A stretch of 54,885 nucleotides of DNA, taken from an uncultured Pelagibacteraceae bacterium. Lineage in GTDB: Bacteria; Pseudomonadota; Alphaproteobacteria; Pelagibacterales; Pelagibacteraceae. A program made the translations under genes and the position numbers. The stretch spans positions 1-54,885 of the forward strand of contig CACFJR010000004.1 in assembly GCA_902566755.1 (NCBI GenBank). The letters are read 5' to 3'. The notes below the pieces were generated by a model. The model worked only from the letters and a program-made list of their open reading frames with translations, was not told where the DNA came from and searched no databases. Below are positions 25,596 to 34,826 of the stretch, piece after piece (position 1 is the stretch's first letter; each line of letters begins with the position of its first letter).

Positions 25596-26066
25596 ATGTC
25601 AACATTTGTATACATGACTCGGTGCGATGGTTGTGGTCACTGTGTAGATATCTGCCCTTCAGATATCATGCATATAGATAAAAATATTAGAAGAGCAAAA
25701 AACATTGAGCCAAATTTTTGTTGGGAGTGTTATTCTTGTGTTAAAGCTTGTCCTAATCACGCAATAGATGTAAGAGGCTATGCTGACTTTGCTCCAATGG
25801 GTCATAGTGTAAGAGTTAGAAGAGAAGAAGAGAAGGGAACTATTTCATGGAAAATAAAATTCAGAAATGGAACAGAAAAAGATTTTGTATCCCCGATAAC
25901 AACAAAGCCATGGGGAAAATTCATCCCAAAACTTGCTGATGGTGACAAACCTAATCAAGGGGAAATTAATTCTCAAATACTTTATAATGAACCTCACGGT
26001 TTGAATACTGATAAAGATCTTCCAACATTAGACAAGAACTCCTTTAAAAAAGGAGTTTATTATTAA
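25596..26066 (+). CDS. aprB: Adenylylsulfate reductase beta subunit
   Basis: A 156-residue iron-sulfur subunit. Two [4Fe-4S] sites are visible: C10, C13, C16, C20 (CDGCGHCVDIC) and C42, C45, C48, C52 (CWECYSCVKAC). The C-terminal half wraps the alpha subunit. AprBA interconverts sulfite + AMP and APS; the membrane anchor and sulfonate context suggest the sulfite-oxidising direction. Its stop codon overlaps the aprA start by one base. Confidence 0.96.
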   Translation: MSTFVYMTRCDGCGHCVDICPSDIMHIDKNIRRAKNIEPNFCWECYSCVKACPNHAIDVRGYADFAPMGHSVRVRREEEKGTISWKIKFRNGTEKDFVSPITTKPWGKFIPKLADGDKPNQGEINSQILYNEPHGLNTDKDLPTLDKNSFKKGVYY

Positions 26067-27925
26067 TGCCTAAAAATAAAACTGTCTTTGAAGATTGTGA
26101 TGTACTAGTTGTCGGCGGTGGTATGGCCGGTACTGGTGCTACGTTTGAAGCTAGACACTGGGGAAGAAATTTAAAAATCATTTGTGTTGAAAAAGCAAAC
26201 ATCGATAGAAGTGGCGCAGTAGCTCAAGGACTTTATGCAATTAACTGTTACATGGGAATGCAGTGGGGAGAAAACCAGCCCGAGGATCACGTGAGATATG
26301 CTAGAAATGATTTAATGGGATTAGTTAGAGAAGACTTAGGTTATGACATGGCAAGACACGTTGACTCAACTGTACATATGTTTGATGAGTGGGGATTACC
26401 TATGATGAAAAACAAAGAAACAGGCAGATATCAAAGAGAAGGAAAATGGCAAATAATGATTCACGGTGAAAGTTATAAGCCGATCGTTGCTGAAGCTGCA
26501 AAAAAGTCAGCCGATAAAATTTATAATAGAATAATGATAACTCATCTTCTAAAAGATGAAGAAAATGAAAACAGAGTCGCTGGAGCAGTCGGTTTTAATA
26601 TGAGAACTGGTGATTATCATGTATTCAAAGCTAAAGCAGTAATTATAGCTGCTGGCGGAGCTTCACATATATTTAAACCCAGAGCAGTTGGTGAAGGTAT
26701 GGGAAGAACTTGGTATGCGCCATGGAGTAATGGCTCAGCTTACGCATTACCGATAGCAGCTGGTGCTAAGATGACACAAATGGAAAATAGAATTGTACTT
26801 TGTAGATTTAAGGATGGTTACGGTCCAGTTGGCGCTTATTTTTTACATTTAAAAACTTACACACAAAATGCTAACGGGGAGAATTATGAAAAGAAATGGT
26901 ATGATGCTACCAAAAAACTCGTTGGAGAATATATAGATCATCATCCGACCCCAACTTGTTTAAGAAATCATGCATTCATCCAAGAGGTAGCAGCAGGTGG
27001 TGGACCAATCCACATGGTAACTAAAGAGGCTTTTCAAGATCCTCATTTAGAGACTGTAGGCTGGGAAAACTTTTTGGGTATGACAGTGGGTCAAGCCGTA
27101 GTTTGGGCATCACAAAACATAGATCCAAAATATACTAACCCAGAATTAACAACTTCAGAGCCTTATGTTATGGGTTCACATGCAACATGCTCAGGAGCAT
27201 GGGTAAGTGGGCCAGAGGATATTGCACCAGATGATTATTTCTGGGGATATAACAGAATGATGTCAGTAGAGGGTTTATTTGGAGCAGGGGACACCGTTGG
27301 AGGAAGCGCACATAAATTTTCATCGGGTTCTTTCACGGAAGGAAGATTAGCCGCAAAAGCTGCCGTTAAGTACATCGAAGATAAAAAAGCTAACAATATA
27401 AAAGTAAGTGAGAAACAATATAATGATTTAAAAGAAGTAATTTATAAACCTTTAGAAAACTATACAGTTGGAAGAAATGAAATAACTGGAGGTACAGTTT
27501 CTCCAAGTTATATTTCACCTATACAGGGCCTACAAAGACTTCAAAAAATCATGGATGAGTATTGTGGTGGTATCACTAACAACTATATGACAAATGATAA
27601 CCTTCTTAAAAAAGGTTTAGAATTATTAGATTGGCTTCAAGAGGACCTAGAAAATGTAGGAGCCGAAGATTATCACCAGTTGATGAGAGCTTGGGAGCTG
27701 AAACATAGAGCTTTAACATCTCAATGTGTTACTGAACATACTTTATTTAGAGAAGAAACTCGTTGGCCAGGATACTATTATAGAGGCGACCATATGAAAT
27801 TAGATGATGAAAATTGGCATTGTTTAACAGTATCAAGAAGAAATCCTGAAACAGGTAAGTTCACAATGGAAAAAAAACCTGTTTATCACATAGTTGACGA
27901 TAAAGAGAAAAAAAAGGCATCTTAA
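26066..27925 (+). CDS. aprA: Adenylylsulfate reductase alpha subunit
   Basis: A 619-residue FAD enzyme. The FAD-binding strand is VLVVGGGMAGTGA (13-25). Landmarks of AprA include EKANIDRSGAVAQGLYAINCYMG (about 41-63), KAVIIAAGGASHIFKPRAVG, and the C-terminal REETRWPGYYYRGDHM. Length is normal. It forms the catalytic site where sulfite attacks AMP to give APS. No sulfate adenylyltransferase (sat) is in the window, so the fate of APS is unclear. Followed after 15 bases by a 116-residue unknown gene. Confidence 0.97.
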   Translation: MPKNKTVFEDCDVLVVGGGMAGTGATFEARHWGRNLKIICVEKANIDRSGAVAQGLYAINCYMGMQWGENQPEDHVRYARNDLMGLVREDLGYDMARHVDSTVHMFDEWGLPMMKNKETGRYQREGKWQIMIHGESYKPIVAEAAKKSADKIYNRIMITHLLKDEENENRVAGAVGFNMRTGDYHVFKAKAVIIAAGGASHIFKPRAVGEGMGRTWYAPWSNGSAYALPIAAGAKMTQMENRIVLCRFKDGYGPVGAYFLHLKTYTQNANGENYEKKWYDATKKLVGEYIDHHPTPTCLRNHAFIQEVAAGGGPIHMVTKEAFQDPHLETVGWENFLGMTVGQAVVWASQNIDPKYTNPELTTSEPYVMGSHATCSGAWVSGPEDIAPDDYFWGYNRMMSVEGLFGAGDTVGGSAHKFSSGSFTEGRLAAKAAVKYIEDKKANNIKVSEKQYNDLKEVIYKPLENYTVGRNEITGGTVSPSYISPIQGLQRLQKIMDEYCGGITNNYMTNDNLLKKGLELLDWLQEDLENVGAEDYHQLMRAWELKHRALTSQCVTEHTLFREETRWPGYYYRGDHMKLDDENWHCLTVSRRNPETGKFTMEKKPVYHIVDDKEKKKAS

Positions 27926-27940
27926 AAGGACTTCTAAATT

Positions 27941-28291
27941 ATGAGCTTCACATCAAAGACTGATGATGAAATTATTAAATTAGCTAATCCAATATGGTCA
28001 AATCTTATTAAGTCCTCAAACATGAAAGATTATGGTGGTTTTACTAGGGATTTTTCTTCACAAATGCTCTATGGAGCAAATGAGGTTGAGCTAGGTAAGC
28101 AATGGGCTAGCAATAAATTGATCTCAAGTTTGACCGATAATTTCCAGGCTTTTGGTTGTTTAAGACGAGGGATGCACGTAACAGTATTGTTTAAACAGAC
28201 AAGCACTACAGAGGAGGGTGAGTTCTTAGGAAGACTTGTTCTTGGAGAAGAGGGCGGGGCTGTGAAGGTATTTGGAGCAACTATTTTTTAA
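27941..28291 (+). CDS. 116-residue conserved-looking protein of the apr operon
   Basis: I do not recognise the family. The protein is soluble, without signal peptide or membrane segment. Its C-terminal half, CLRRGMHVTVLFKQTSTTEEGEFLGRLVLGEEG, alternates short strands and could form a small beta-sheet domain. There is a single cysteine (near residue 73). It starts 15 bases after aprA and so is probably co-expressed. A role in sulfite or APS handling is inference from position. Confidence 0.75.
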   Translation: MSFTSKTDDEIIKLANPIWSNLIKSSNMKDYGGFTRDFSSQMLYGANEVELGKQWASNKLISSLTDNFQAFGCLRRGMHVTVLFKQTSTTEEGEFLGRLVLGEEGGAVKVFGATIF

Positions 28292-28327
28292 AAAATTCTT
28301 GCAAAGATCCTTATTAAGGTGTACTTG

Positions 28328-28483
28328 ATGAGTATGCTTGAATATTTCCAAAAACACACAAACTCTTTCAAGCACATATTTAACTTAAAAATTATATCAA
28401 ATATAAATACTAAAATTGCTCTTTATATAGGTTTAGCAGCATACTGGGTAGTAATGTTATCTAGTACTTTTTTTGGATTCTAA
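28328..28483 (+). CDS. 51-residue single-pass membrane protein between apr and tauE
   Basis: An ORF starting at ATG 28328, with an amphipathic N-terminal half and a C-terminal membrane helix (ALYIGLAAYWVVMLSSTFFG, residues 31-50). It resembles small accessory subunits of membrane complexes in shape, but no family is recognised. It lies 37 bases after the 116-residue gene and 46 bases before the TauE/SafE exporter. Confidence 0.5.
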   Translation: MSMLEYFQKHTNSFKHIFNLKIISNINTKIALYIGLAAYWVVMLSSTFFGF

Positions 28484-28529
28484 ATATCAAACAGTTGACT
28501 TTAATAATTTTGAGGAATAATTAATCCGA

Positions 28530-29627
28530 ATGGAGTTCTTTCTTCCTATTGCAGAGGTAAATGTAAGCTTACCTTTTATCTTTTTTTTAAGTTTAGTTGT
28601 TGGAATTTTATCTGGTTTATTTGGTGTTGGCGGCGGTTTTTTAATGACCCCTTTCTTAATTTTTTTAGGAATTCCACCAGCTTATGCAGTACCAAATGAG
28701 GCTAATAATATTTTAGGCACATCCATATCGGGTTCCACCACTCATTATTTGAAAGGAACTCTTGATTATAAAATGGGTTTAATGATTGTAGTTGGTGGTG
28801 CTATGGGAACTATCCTAGGTATTTTAACTTTTACTTATTTTCAAGACATTGGAAAAATTAATATCGTTATTTCACTAGCATATATGTACATACTAGCTAT
28901 CATTGGAACTATGATGCTGGTTCAAGGTGTTACAGAAATCGATAGAGCTAGAAAAAAAATTATTGTTAAAAAAAAATTACACGATCATAATTGGTTACAA
29001 GGTTTGCCTTTAAGAATGAGGTTTAAAAAATCTAAACTTTATGAAAGTGCTTTTACTCCAATTATCATGGGATTTATTGTGGGTTATATAGCAGCTATAC
29101 TGGGTGTTGGTGGAGCTTTTATACTTGTTCCTGCGATGATTTATATTATAGGAATGCCTACTAAATTAATTCCTGGAACTTCTTTATTTGTAACAATATT
29201 TATAAGTGCGATAGTTACAATTCTTCATGCATTTAACTATGGAACAATCGACCTAATATTAGTTACAGTTTTAATTTTAGGCTCTATACTTGGGGTTCAA
29301 ATAGGTCAAAAGATTGGTGAAAAAGTTGATAGCTCTCAGTTTAAAACTATTTTAGCAATGCTTTTGTTATTAGTTGGGATAGCGATAGCATACGATACTT
29401 TCTTTGTAGAAGAGGTTATTAAAGAGACATTAAATAACGGATCTAAAACATTAGGACCAATCTCTAAATTTGTAAGAGACTTATCTAAAAATGTTCCAGT
29501 TCTTTATGGATTGTTTTCAATTGTTTTAGCTCTTGTATTAGGTGTTGGTGCGGCAATTTTGAGAAGGTTTTTATCAAATCTTAAAAAGAAATTTGTATAC
29601 ACAGCTCCACCCGCCTCACAAAAGTAG
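28530..29627 (+). CDS. tauE: TauE/SafE family anion (sulfite) exporter
   Basis: A 365-residue membrane protein of the TauE/SafE/DUF81 family with about eight helices. The two family repeats are visible as LSGLFGVGGGFLMTPFLIFLG (about 27-47) and AAILGVGGAFILVPAMIY (about 189-206). TauE exports sulfite or sulfoacetate in taurine-degrading bacteria. Between apr and the suy/xsc genes, export of sulfite formed by the two sulfo-lyase reactions is the best guess. The last 70 residues include another helix and a basic tail. Confidence 0.85.
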   Translation: MEFFLPIAEVNVSLPFIFFLSLVVGILSGLFGVGGGFLMTPFLIFLGIPPAYAVPNEANNILGTSISGSTTHYLKGTLDYKMGLMIVVGGAMGTILGILTFTYFQDIGKINIVISLAYMYILAIIGTMMLVQGVTEIDRARKKIIVKKKLHDHNWLQGLPLRMRFKKSKLYESAFTPIIMGFIVGYIAAILGVGGAFILVPAMIYIIGMPTKLIPGTSLFVTIFISAIVTILHAFNYGTIDLILVTVLILGSILGVQIGQKIGEKVDSSQFKTILAMLLLLVGIAIAYDTFFVEEVIKETLNNGSKTLGPISKFVRDLSKNVPVLYGLFSIVLALVLGVGAAILRRFLSNLKKKFVYTAPPASQK

Positions 29628-29661
29628 TTTAATTTTATTAAATTGATTGTAATGTATTGCA

Positions 29662-30030
29662 ATGAAAAAATTATTGGTCTTACTATTAATTACTTTACCT
29701 TTCAACTTAGCTGTTGCTGAAAAACAAACAACATTCGATAATGATGTTTTTAATAAAGCCCAGTCAGATGGAAAGACTGTAGTTGTAAGTTCATGGATAA
29801 AATATTGCACCTCATGTGCTAGTCAAATGAGGGCATTGAAAGATGTTGAAAAAGATTTTGATAATTTAATTTATCTTACATTTGATGTTACAAATAGAGA
29901 AATTGCCAAACAACTAAATATACAATTCCAAACTACGCTTGTAATTTATAAAAACAATAAAGAAGTCTATCGAAGTTTGGGCGAGTTAACTAAAGATAAA
30001 ATCTATAAAGCTATAAATTCTGTAATTTAA
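29662..30030 (+). CDS. Secreted thioredoxin-fold protein
   Basis: A 122-residue protein with a signal peptide (MKKLLVLLLITLPFNLAVA) and a thioredoxin fold. The active site is C49-T-S-C52 in WIKYCTSCASQM, and the cis-proline position is replaced (FQTTLVIYKNN). This resembles periplasmic DsbD-C-terminal-like or TlpA-like redox proteins. Placement after the sulfite exporter suggests a periplasmic redox role, possibly with thiosulfonates or oxidised sulfur, but that is inference. Its stop codon touches the stop of the convergent suyB. Confidence 0.8.
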   Translation: MKKLLVLLLITLPFNLAVAEKQTTFDNDVFNKAQSDGKTVVVSSWIKYCTSCASQMRALKDVEKDFDNLIYLTFDVTNREIAKQLNIQFQTTLVIYKNNKEVYRSLGELTKDKIYKAINSVI

Positions 30031-31197
30031 TTAAGCACTTCTATACAACTTAGTCATTACAAATTCTTTATGACCCAGTGCTTCAGCACAAGTTAGTCTT
30101 CCATTTGCAACTTTAATAGTAGATTTAATCAATTCATCACCAGCCTGATCAAGATTCATTTCTCTTGACAAAATTTTTGAAACATCGACATCAATGTGCT
30201 CACTCATAGTTTTCGCTGTTAATGGATTAGCTGTAAGCTTAATTACAGGCTCAATGGGATTACCAATTATATTTCCTTGACCAGTTGGAAATAAATGAAT
30301 GTTAAAACCTCCAGCAGCTTGAAGAGTGACACACTCGGCAGCAGCTGATGATGTGTCCATGAAATATAGACCTTTTCCTTTGGTTGGTTCCTCAGCTGGC
30401 TCTAATACATCTATGAATTTTCTTGTACCAATTTTTTGAAAATTTCCAAAAGCTTTTTCCTCAATTGTTGTAAGTCCTCCAGCAATATTCCCAGCTGTTG
30501 GTTGACTTTCTGACAAATCATTTGTTGCTTCCTTTAATATGAAGTCGTTGTACGAACTCCAAGTTTTCATAAACTTATCTTGAGCTTCTTTTGTTTTACC
30601 TCTTTTTGCGCATACAGCTTCGGCTCCAGTTAATTCTGACGTCTCACCAAAACATAAGTGTACTCCAAGTGGCTCGAGTTTATCCATGAGGTTACCTACT
30701 GTAGGATTAGATGCAAGACCTGATGTTGTATCAGACTCACCACATTTCACTGATATCCACAAATCACTTATGGGACATTCCTCTCTTTGTTTTTCAGAAG
30801 CCCACATTGAAAATTCTTGAGCTTTTTTTGAAACCTTTGCAATTGTGTCGATATCCCCAACACCCTCTATACTAAAACCTTCAACCGGTTTTCCAGTCTT
30901 TGCAATTGCATCAACAATTCTTTTTGTCCATTTAGGTTCAATACCAATTACAATTACTGCAGCTACATTCGGATTTCGTCCAGTTCCTATCATTGTTCTA
31001 AAATGAAGTTCTAAGTCCGCTCCAAATTGTAACCTGCCATATGAATGAGGAAGAGCGATCGTACCTCTAATATTATTTGCTACTGCTTCAGCACAAGCAT
31101 TTGAAATATCATCTACTGGAAGAATAATGACATGATTCCTTGTTCCCGCTCTTCCGTTTTCTCTTTTAAAACCTAAAAAACTTTTTGGAATTTGCAT
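30031..31197 (-). CDS. suyB: (2R)-sulfolactate sulfo-lyase, beta subunit
   Basis: A 388-residue member of the UxaA/GarD dehydratase family, matching the large subunit SuyB (about 42 kDa). It begins [21 protein letters not shown], the family signature. Conserved cysteines (for example in [16 protein letters not shown], about 170-185) bind the metal centre. SuyAB releases sulfite from sulfolactate, giving pyruvate. Assignment to sulfolactate rather than altronate or galactarate rests on the separate 95-residue small subunit, the divergent xsc and the apr/tauE genes. It follows suyA with a one-base gap. Confidence 0.85.
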   Translation of the reverse strand: MQIPKSFLGFKRENGRAGTRNHVIILPVDDISNACAEAVANNIRGTIALPHSYGRLQFGADLELHFRTMIGTGRNPNVAAVIVIGIEPKWTKRIVDAIAKTGKPVEGFSIEGVGDIDTIAKVSKKAQEFSMWASEKQREECPISDLWISVKCGESDTTSGLASNPTVGNLMDKLEPLGVHLCFGETSELTGAEAVCAKRGKTKEAQDKFMKTWSSYNDFILKEATNDLSESQPTAGNIAGGLTTIEEKAFGNFQKIGTRKFIDVLEPAEEPTKGKGLYFMDTSSAAAECVTLQAAGGFNIHLFPTGQGNIIGNPIEPVIKLTANPLTAKTMSEHIDVDVSKILSREMNLDQAGDELIKSTIKVANGRLTCAEALGHKEFVMTKLYRSA

Positions 31198-31198
31198 T

Positions 31199-31486
31199 TT
31201 ACCATTTTTTTGTTTTTACGTTATGGACGTGAACATGATCTCCTCTTTTGATAGATTTGACTACCTTTCCTATATCATGCCCATATTTAATTATAGTATC
31301 GCCTTCTTTAAGATCCTGTAATGCTATTTTATGGCCTAACGGTATTTCTGCCCCAGATTTTACTTTAGATGAAGAGTCGTCTTCCATTATCCAGCAACCA
31401 CAATCTTGGCCCTTTGATACTTTTTCTATAACAATTACGCCAACATTGTCTTTTTTATCGTGAATAATTATATCTGTTTTAGCCAT
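31199..31486 (-). CDS. suyA: (2R)-sulfolactate sulfo-lyase, alpha subunit
   Basis: A 95-residue SAF-domain protein, the small subunit of the UxaA-type lyase. In altronate dehydratase this domain is fused to the large one; separate small subunits are usual for SuyA. The conserved histidines in [26 protein letters not shown] (about 67-92) fit the family. It is the first gene of a two-gene operon with suyB and diverges from xsc by 81 bases. Confidence 0.85.
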   Translation of the reverse strand: MAKTDIIIHDKKDNVGVIVIEKVSKGQDCGCWIMEDDSSSKVKSGAEIPLGHKIALQDLKEGDTIIKYGHDIGKVVKSIKRGDHVHVHNVKTKKW

Positions 31487-31495
31487 TGTGACGAT

Positions 31496-31519
31496 TTCTT
31501 AGTAGAAACTTGTTAAGAA
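31496..31519. promoter_or_regulatory. Candidate operator between suyA and xsc
   Basis: TTCTTA (31496-31501) and TAAGAA (31514-31519) make an inverted repeat with a 12-base spacer in the 81-base gap shared by the divergent suyAB and xsc promoters. A single regulator could control both directions. No regulator gene is adjacent, and a 6-bp dyad can occur by chance in A+T-rich DNA. Confidence 0.3.
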
Positions 31520-31567
31520 TTTATATATTAATCATGCGATTGCAAACAAAATTGTAGAGATTTTTTT

Positions 31568-33352
31568 ATGACCAAAATGACCACAGAAGAAGCTTTCATT
31601 AAAGTTCTTCAAATGCACGGAGTTGAACACGCGTTTGGAATAATTGGCTCTGCCTTTATGCCGATTTCAGATTTATTTCCAAAAGCAGGCATAACTTTTT
31701 GGGATGTAGCACATGAGACTAATGGAGGGCTGATCGCTGACGGTTACACCCGAGCAACTGGAAAAATGTCAATGGTAATTGCTCAAAATGGCCCAGGTAT
31801 CACAGGTTTGGTTACACCTATTAAAACAGCTTATTGGAATCACACACCTTTATTACTTGTAACTCCCCAAGCCGCAAACAAAACAATGGGTCAAGGTGGT
31901 TTTCAAGAAGTAGAACAAATGAATTTATTTAAAGACATGGTTTGTTATCAAGAAGAAGTTAGAGACCCATCTAGAATGGCTGAAGTTTTAAATAGGGTAA
32001 TTGAAAAAGCTATTAGAGGTTCTGCACCAGCACAAATAAATGTGCCTAGAGACTATTGGACACAAGTTATAGATATCGAACTTCCTCCAATTGTTAGATT
32101 TGAAAGACAAGGTGGCGGAAAAGATGCAATTGAAAAAGCTTCAAGTTTATTATCAAAAGCAAAATTTCCTGTAATTCTTTCAGGTGCAGGAGTAGTTATT
32201 GGTGGAGCAATACAAGAATGCAAAAAGTTAGCAGAGAAATTAGATGCGCCAGTTTGCAATGGTTATCAACACAATGATAGTTTTCCAGGAAGCCATCCAC
32301 TAGCTGTTGGACCTTTAGGTTACAACGGTTCAAAAGCAGCTATGGAACTTATTTCGAAAGCCGATGTTGTTTTAGCATTAGGAACAAGATTAAATCCTTT
32401 TTCAACTTTACCCGGTTACGGTATCGATTATTGGCCAAAAAATGCAACTATAATTCAAGTTGATATGAACCCAGATAGAATAGGTTTAACAAAAAAAGTT
32501 ACTGTTGGAATATGTGGTGACGCAAAACAAGTTGCACAACAAATTTTAGATAAACTTTCATCTGACGCTGGTAATTTAGGTCGAGATGAGAGAAAAAATT
32601 TAATTCACAAAACTAAATCAGCTTGGTTACAAACATTAGCTGGACTTGATCATGAAGAAGACGATCCAGGCACAGTCTGGAATAAAGAGGCAAGAGAAAG
32701 AGATAAAGATAGAATGTCTCCTAGACAAGCGTGGAGAGCAATTCAAGATGCTTTGCCTAAAGATGCAATAATTTCGAGTGACATTGGAAACAATTGTGCA
32801 ATAGGAAATGCTTATCCTACTTTTGAAAAAGGAAGAAAATATTTAGCTCCAGGTTTATTTGGACCATGTGGTTATGGATTTCCAGCTATTCTAGGTGCAA
32901 AAATTGGATGTCCAGATACACCTGTAATTGGTTTTGCGGGCGATGGTGCATTTGGCATAAGCATGAATGAAATGAGCTCATGTGCAAGAGAAGAGTGGCC
33001 AGCTATTACAATGGTAATTTTTAGAAATTACCAATGGGGTGCTGAAAAGAGAAATTCTATATTGTGGTTTGATGATAATTTTGTTGGTACAGAATTAGAT
33101 CCAGAATTAAGTTATGCAAAAGTAGCTAATGCATGTGGTTTAAAAGGAGTTACTTGTAAAACAATGGAAGAAACAACTAAAGCTATCAAACAATCATGTG
33201 ATGATCAAAAAAAAGGAACAACAACTTTTATAGAAATTATTTTAAATCAAGAGCTTGGTGAGCCGTTTAGAAGAGACGCTATGAAAAAACCAGTTGAGGT
33301 AGCCGGAATAAACAAAAAAGATATGAGACCGCAAAAGTCTTTTAATGGATAA
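31568..33352 (+). CDS. xsc: Sulfoacetaldehyde acetyltransferase
   Basis: A 594-residue thiamin-diphosphate enzyme that turns sulfoacetaldehyde and phosphate into acetyl phosphate and sulfite. The N-terminus (MTTEEAFIKVLQMHG, then FGIIGSAFMPISDLFPKAG) and HTPLLLVTPQAANKTMGQGG are near-diagnostic of Xsc. The TPP-binding motif begins GDGAF at 458-462 and ends with the conserved RNYQWG. It is the central enzyme of taurine and isethionate breakdown. The upstream taurine genes (tauABC, tpa) and pta are not in the window. Overlaps the SxtJ-like gene by 8 bases. Confidence 0.97.
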   Translation: MTKMTTEEAFIKVLQMHGVEHAFGIIGSAFMPISDLFPKAGITFWDVAHETNGGLIADGYTRATGKMSMVIAQNGPGITGLVTPIKTAYWNHTPLLLVTPQAANKTMGQGGFQEVEQMNLFKDMVCYQEEVRDPSRMAEVLNRVIEKAIRGSAPAQINVPRDYWTQVIDIELPPIVRFERQGGGKDAIEKASSLLSKAKFPVILSGAGVVIGGAIQECKKLAEKLDAPVCNGYQHNDSFPGSHPLAVGPLGYNGSKAAMELISKADVVLALGTRLNPFSTLPGYGIDYWPKNATIIQVDMNPDRIGLTKKVTVGICGDAKQVAQQILDKLSSDAGNLGRDERKNLIHKTKSAWLQTLAGLDHEEDDPGTVWNKEARERDKDRMSPRQAWRAIQDALPKDAIISSDIGNNCAIGNAYPTFEKGRKYLAPGLFGPCGYGFPAILGAKIGCPDTPVIGFAGDGAFGISMNEMSSCAREEWPAITMVIFRNYQWGAEKRNSILWFDDNFVGTELDPELSYAKVANACGLKGVTCKTMEETTKAIKQSCDDQKKGTTTFIEIILNQELGEPFRRDAMKKPVEVAGINKKDMRPQKSFNG

Positions 33353-33728
33353 AATCAAATTAAGCTCTAATCGAAGTTTTGGAATACTATTTTTTGTTCT
33401 TTTTTTAATTATAGCTCTTTATCCATTAATAAATAATGACGATTTAAGAATATGGTCCATATTAATCTCATTAGTTTTTTTACTTTTAGGTATTATAAAT
33501 TCAAGAATTTTAACACCCTTACACATATTATGGATAAAGTTAGGGATATTTTTAGGTAAAATTGTTTCACCCTTGATTATCGGTTTAATATTCTTTTTTG
33601 TAGTAACTCCAATTGGTTTTATCATGAGAGCTATAGGAAAGGATCTTCTTAATTTAAAATTTAATAATAACAAAACTTATTGGATTGAAAAAAAAGGCCC
33701 AAAGAGTAAAATGAAAAATCAATTTTAG
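33345..33728 (+). CDS. SxtJ-family membrane protein
   Basis: A 127-residue protein with about three or four membrane helices (FGILFFVLFLIIALYPL, IWSILISLVFLLLGII, LIIGLIFFFVVTPIGFIMRAIG). The last helix and following GKDLLNLKF are typical of SxtJ-type proteins found beside NodU-family carbamoyltransferases. The role of SxtJ is not established. It overlaps the xsc end by 8 bases but begins the carbamoyltransferase cassette, with a DUF5989 gene one base downstream. Confidence 0.7.
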   Translation: MDKIKLSSNRSFGILFFVLFLIIALYPLINNDDLRIWSILISLVFLLLGIINSRILTPLHILWIKLGIFLGKIVSPLIIGLIFFFVVTPIGFIMRAIGKDLLNLKFNNNKTYWIEKKGPKSKMKNQF

Positions 33729-33729
33729 T

Positions 33730-33879
33730 ATGAGCTTTATTAAAGAGTTTTGGGAATTTTTAAAAGTTAGAAAAAAATATTGGCTATTGCCAATCTTATT
33801 TGTTTTAGTAATTTTTGGGGGTTTAGTAGTTTTAACGCAAGGCTCAGTTTTTGCTCCATTAATTTATACAGTGTTCTAA
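33730..33879 (+). CDS. DUF5989 microprotein, copy 1
   Basis: A 49-residue single-pass membrane protein beginning MSFIKEFWEFLKVRKKYWLL, with the C-terminal pattern TQGSVFAPLIYTVF. This matches the DUF5989 microproteins that accompany SxtJ and carbamoyltransferases. It is about 61% identical (30 of 49 positions by eye) to the second copy at 34827-34976. Starts one base after the SxtJ stop and ends three bases before the methyltransferase start. Confidence 0.75.
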   Translation: MSFIKEFWEFLKVRKKYWLLPILFVLVIFGGLVVLTQGSVFAPLIYTVF

Positions 33880-33882
33880 ATC

Positions 33883-34791
33883 TTGGCTTCTTATTTAAAA
33901 AAAAAATTTGAAAAAAAAAATGGCGTTTTCTCCTTTGATATAAATGATACAAACACCAAAAAAGTAACTGAATTTTATAAAACAACACCCTTTCCAAACT
34001 ATAAAGAAGATGACAATAAACAAACTATCTTAGAAAAGGGTAATAAAAATATTCTAGCTAGACAATTTAAAAAATTTATTGGTTATCAAAAGAAAATTTT
34101 GGAGGTTGGATGTGGTACAGGACAATTATCAATTTTTTTTTCTATTAATACAAATAATGAAATTGTAGGTCTAGATCCAACAATAGACTCTTTAAAATTA
34201 GCAAAAAATTTTGCTGATAATAATGATCTTAAAAATATAGAGCTTGTTAATGCTGATATTTTTGATGATGTGCTAGTTGATAATTACTTTGATTTTATTT
34301 GGTGCAATGGAGTTTTACATCATACAAAAGATCCAAAACTTGCATTTGATATATTAAGTAAATCGCTTAAAAGTAATGGATATATTCTTTTAGGTCTATA
34401 CAATAAAATAGGTAGAATAAGAACAATACTAAGAAAATACCTCAGTAAAATTTTTGGAAAAAAACTTTTATACATTTTAGACCCAACCTTAAAAAATTTG
34501 AAAGTTAGTAAAGAGGAGAGGGATGCTTGGATTCAAGATCAATATTTTCACCCGATTGAAAGTCTACATACTTTGGACGAAATTTTGAGTTGGTTTAAAA
34601 AAAATAATATAGATTTTATAAATTCTATACCTAGCTGTGATTTTGAATTTTCACAAGATTATGAAGATTTATTTGAAAAAAAGGCAGTTGGAACTTTATA
34701 TTCAAGAATTTTAAATCAAATTTCAATGATTTTTAATAAGTTTGGATCAGACGGTGGTTTATTTATTGTAATTGGTAAAAAAAAAAATTAA
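33883..34791 (+). CDS. Class I SAM-dependent methyltransferase
   Basis: A 302-residue methyltransferase. Motif I is ILEVGCGTGQLS (about 72-83), the acidic residue after strand 2 is in VGLDPTIDSL (about 95-104), and the post-motif WCNGVLHHTKDP (about 139-150) is seen. The N-terminal FYKTTPFPNYKEDDN resembles the region before the SAM fold in methyltransferases of glycan or lipid clusters. The start is TTG 33883. Substrate unknown; lying between two DUF5989 genes suggests it modifies the same product as the carbamoyltransferase. Confidence 0.82.
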   Translation: MASYLKKKFEKKNGVFSFDINDTNTKKVTEFYKTTPFPNYKEDDNKQTILEKGNKNILARQFKKFIGYQKKILEVGCGTGQLSIFFSINTNNEIVGLDPTIDSLKLAKNFADNNDLKNIELVNADIFDDVLVDNYFDFIWCNGVLHHTKDPKLAFDILSKSLKSNGYILLGLYNKIGRIRTILRKYLSKIFGKKLLYILDPTLKNLKVSKEERDAWIQDQYFHPIESLHTLDEILSWFKKNNIDFINSIPSCDFEFSQDYEDLFEKKAVGTLYSRILNQISMIFNKFGSDGGLFIVIGKKKN

Positions 34792-34826
34792 AAAAGTATA
34801 ATTTAAATTCTTAATAAATTAAAAAA

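Noticed and set aside
30031-31486. Altronate or galactarate dehydratase (UxaA/GarD) instead of SuyAB.
   Set aside because: The fold is shared, but the split small and large subunits plus xsc, apr and tauE neighbours fit sulfolactate lyase much better, and no hexuronate genes are near. Not fully excluded.
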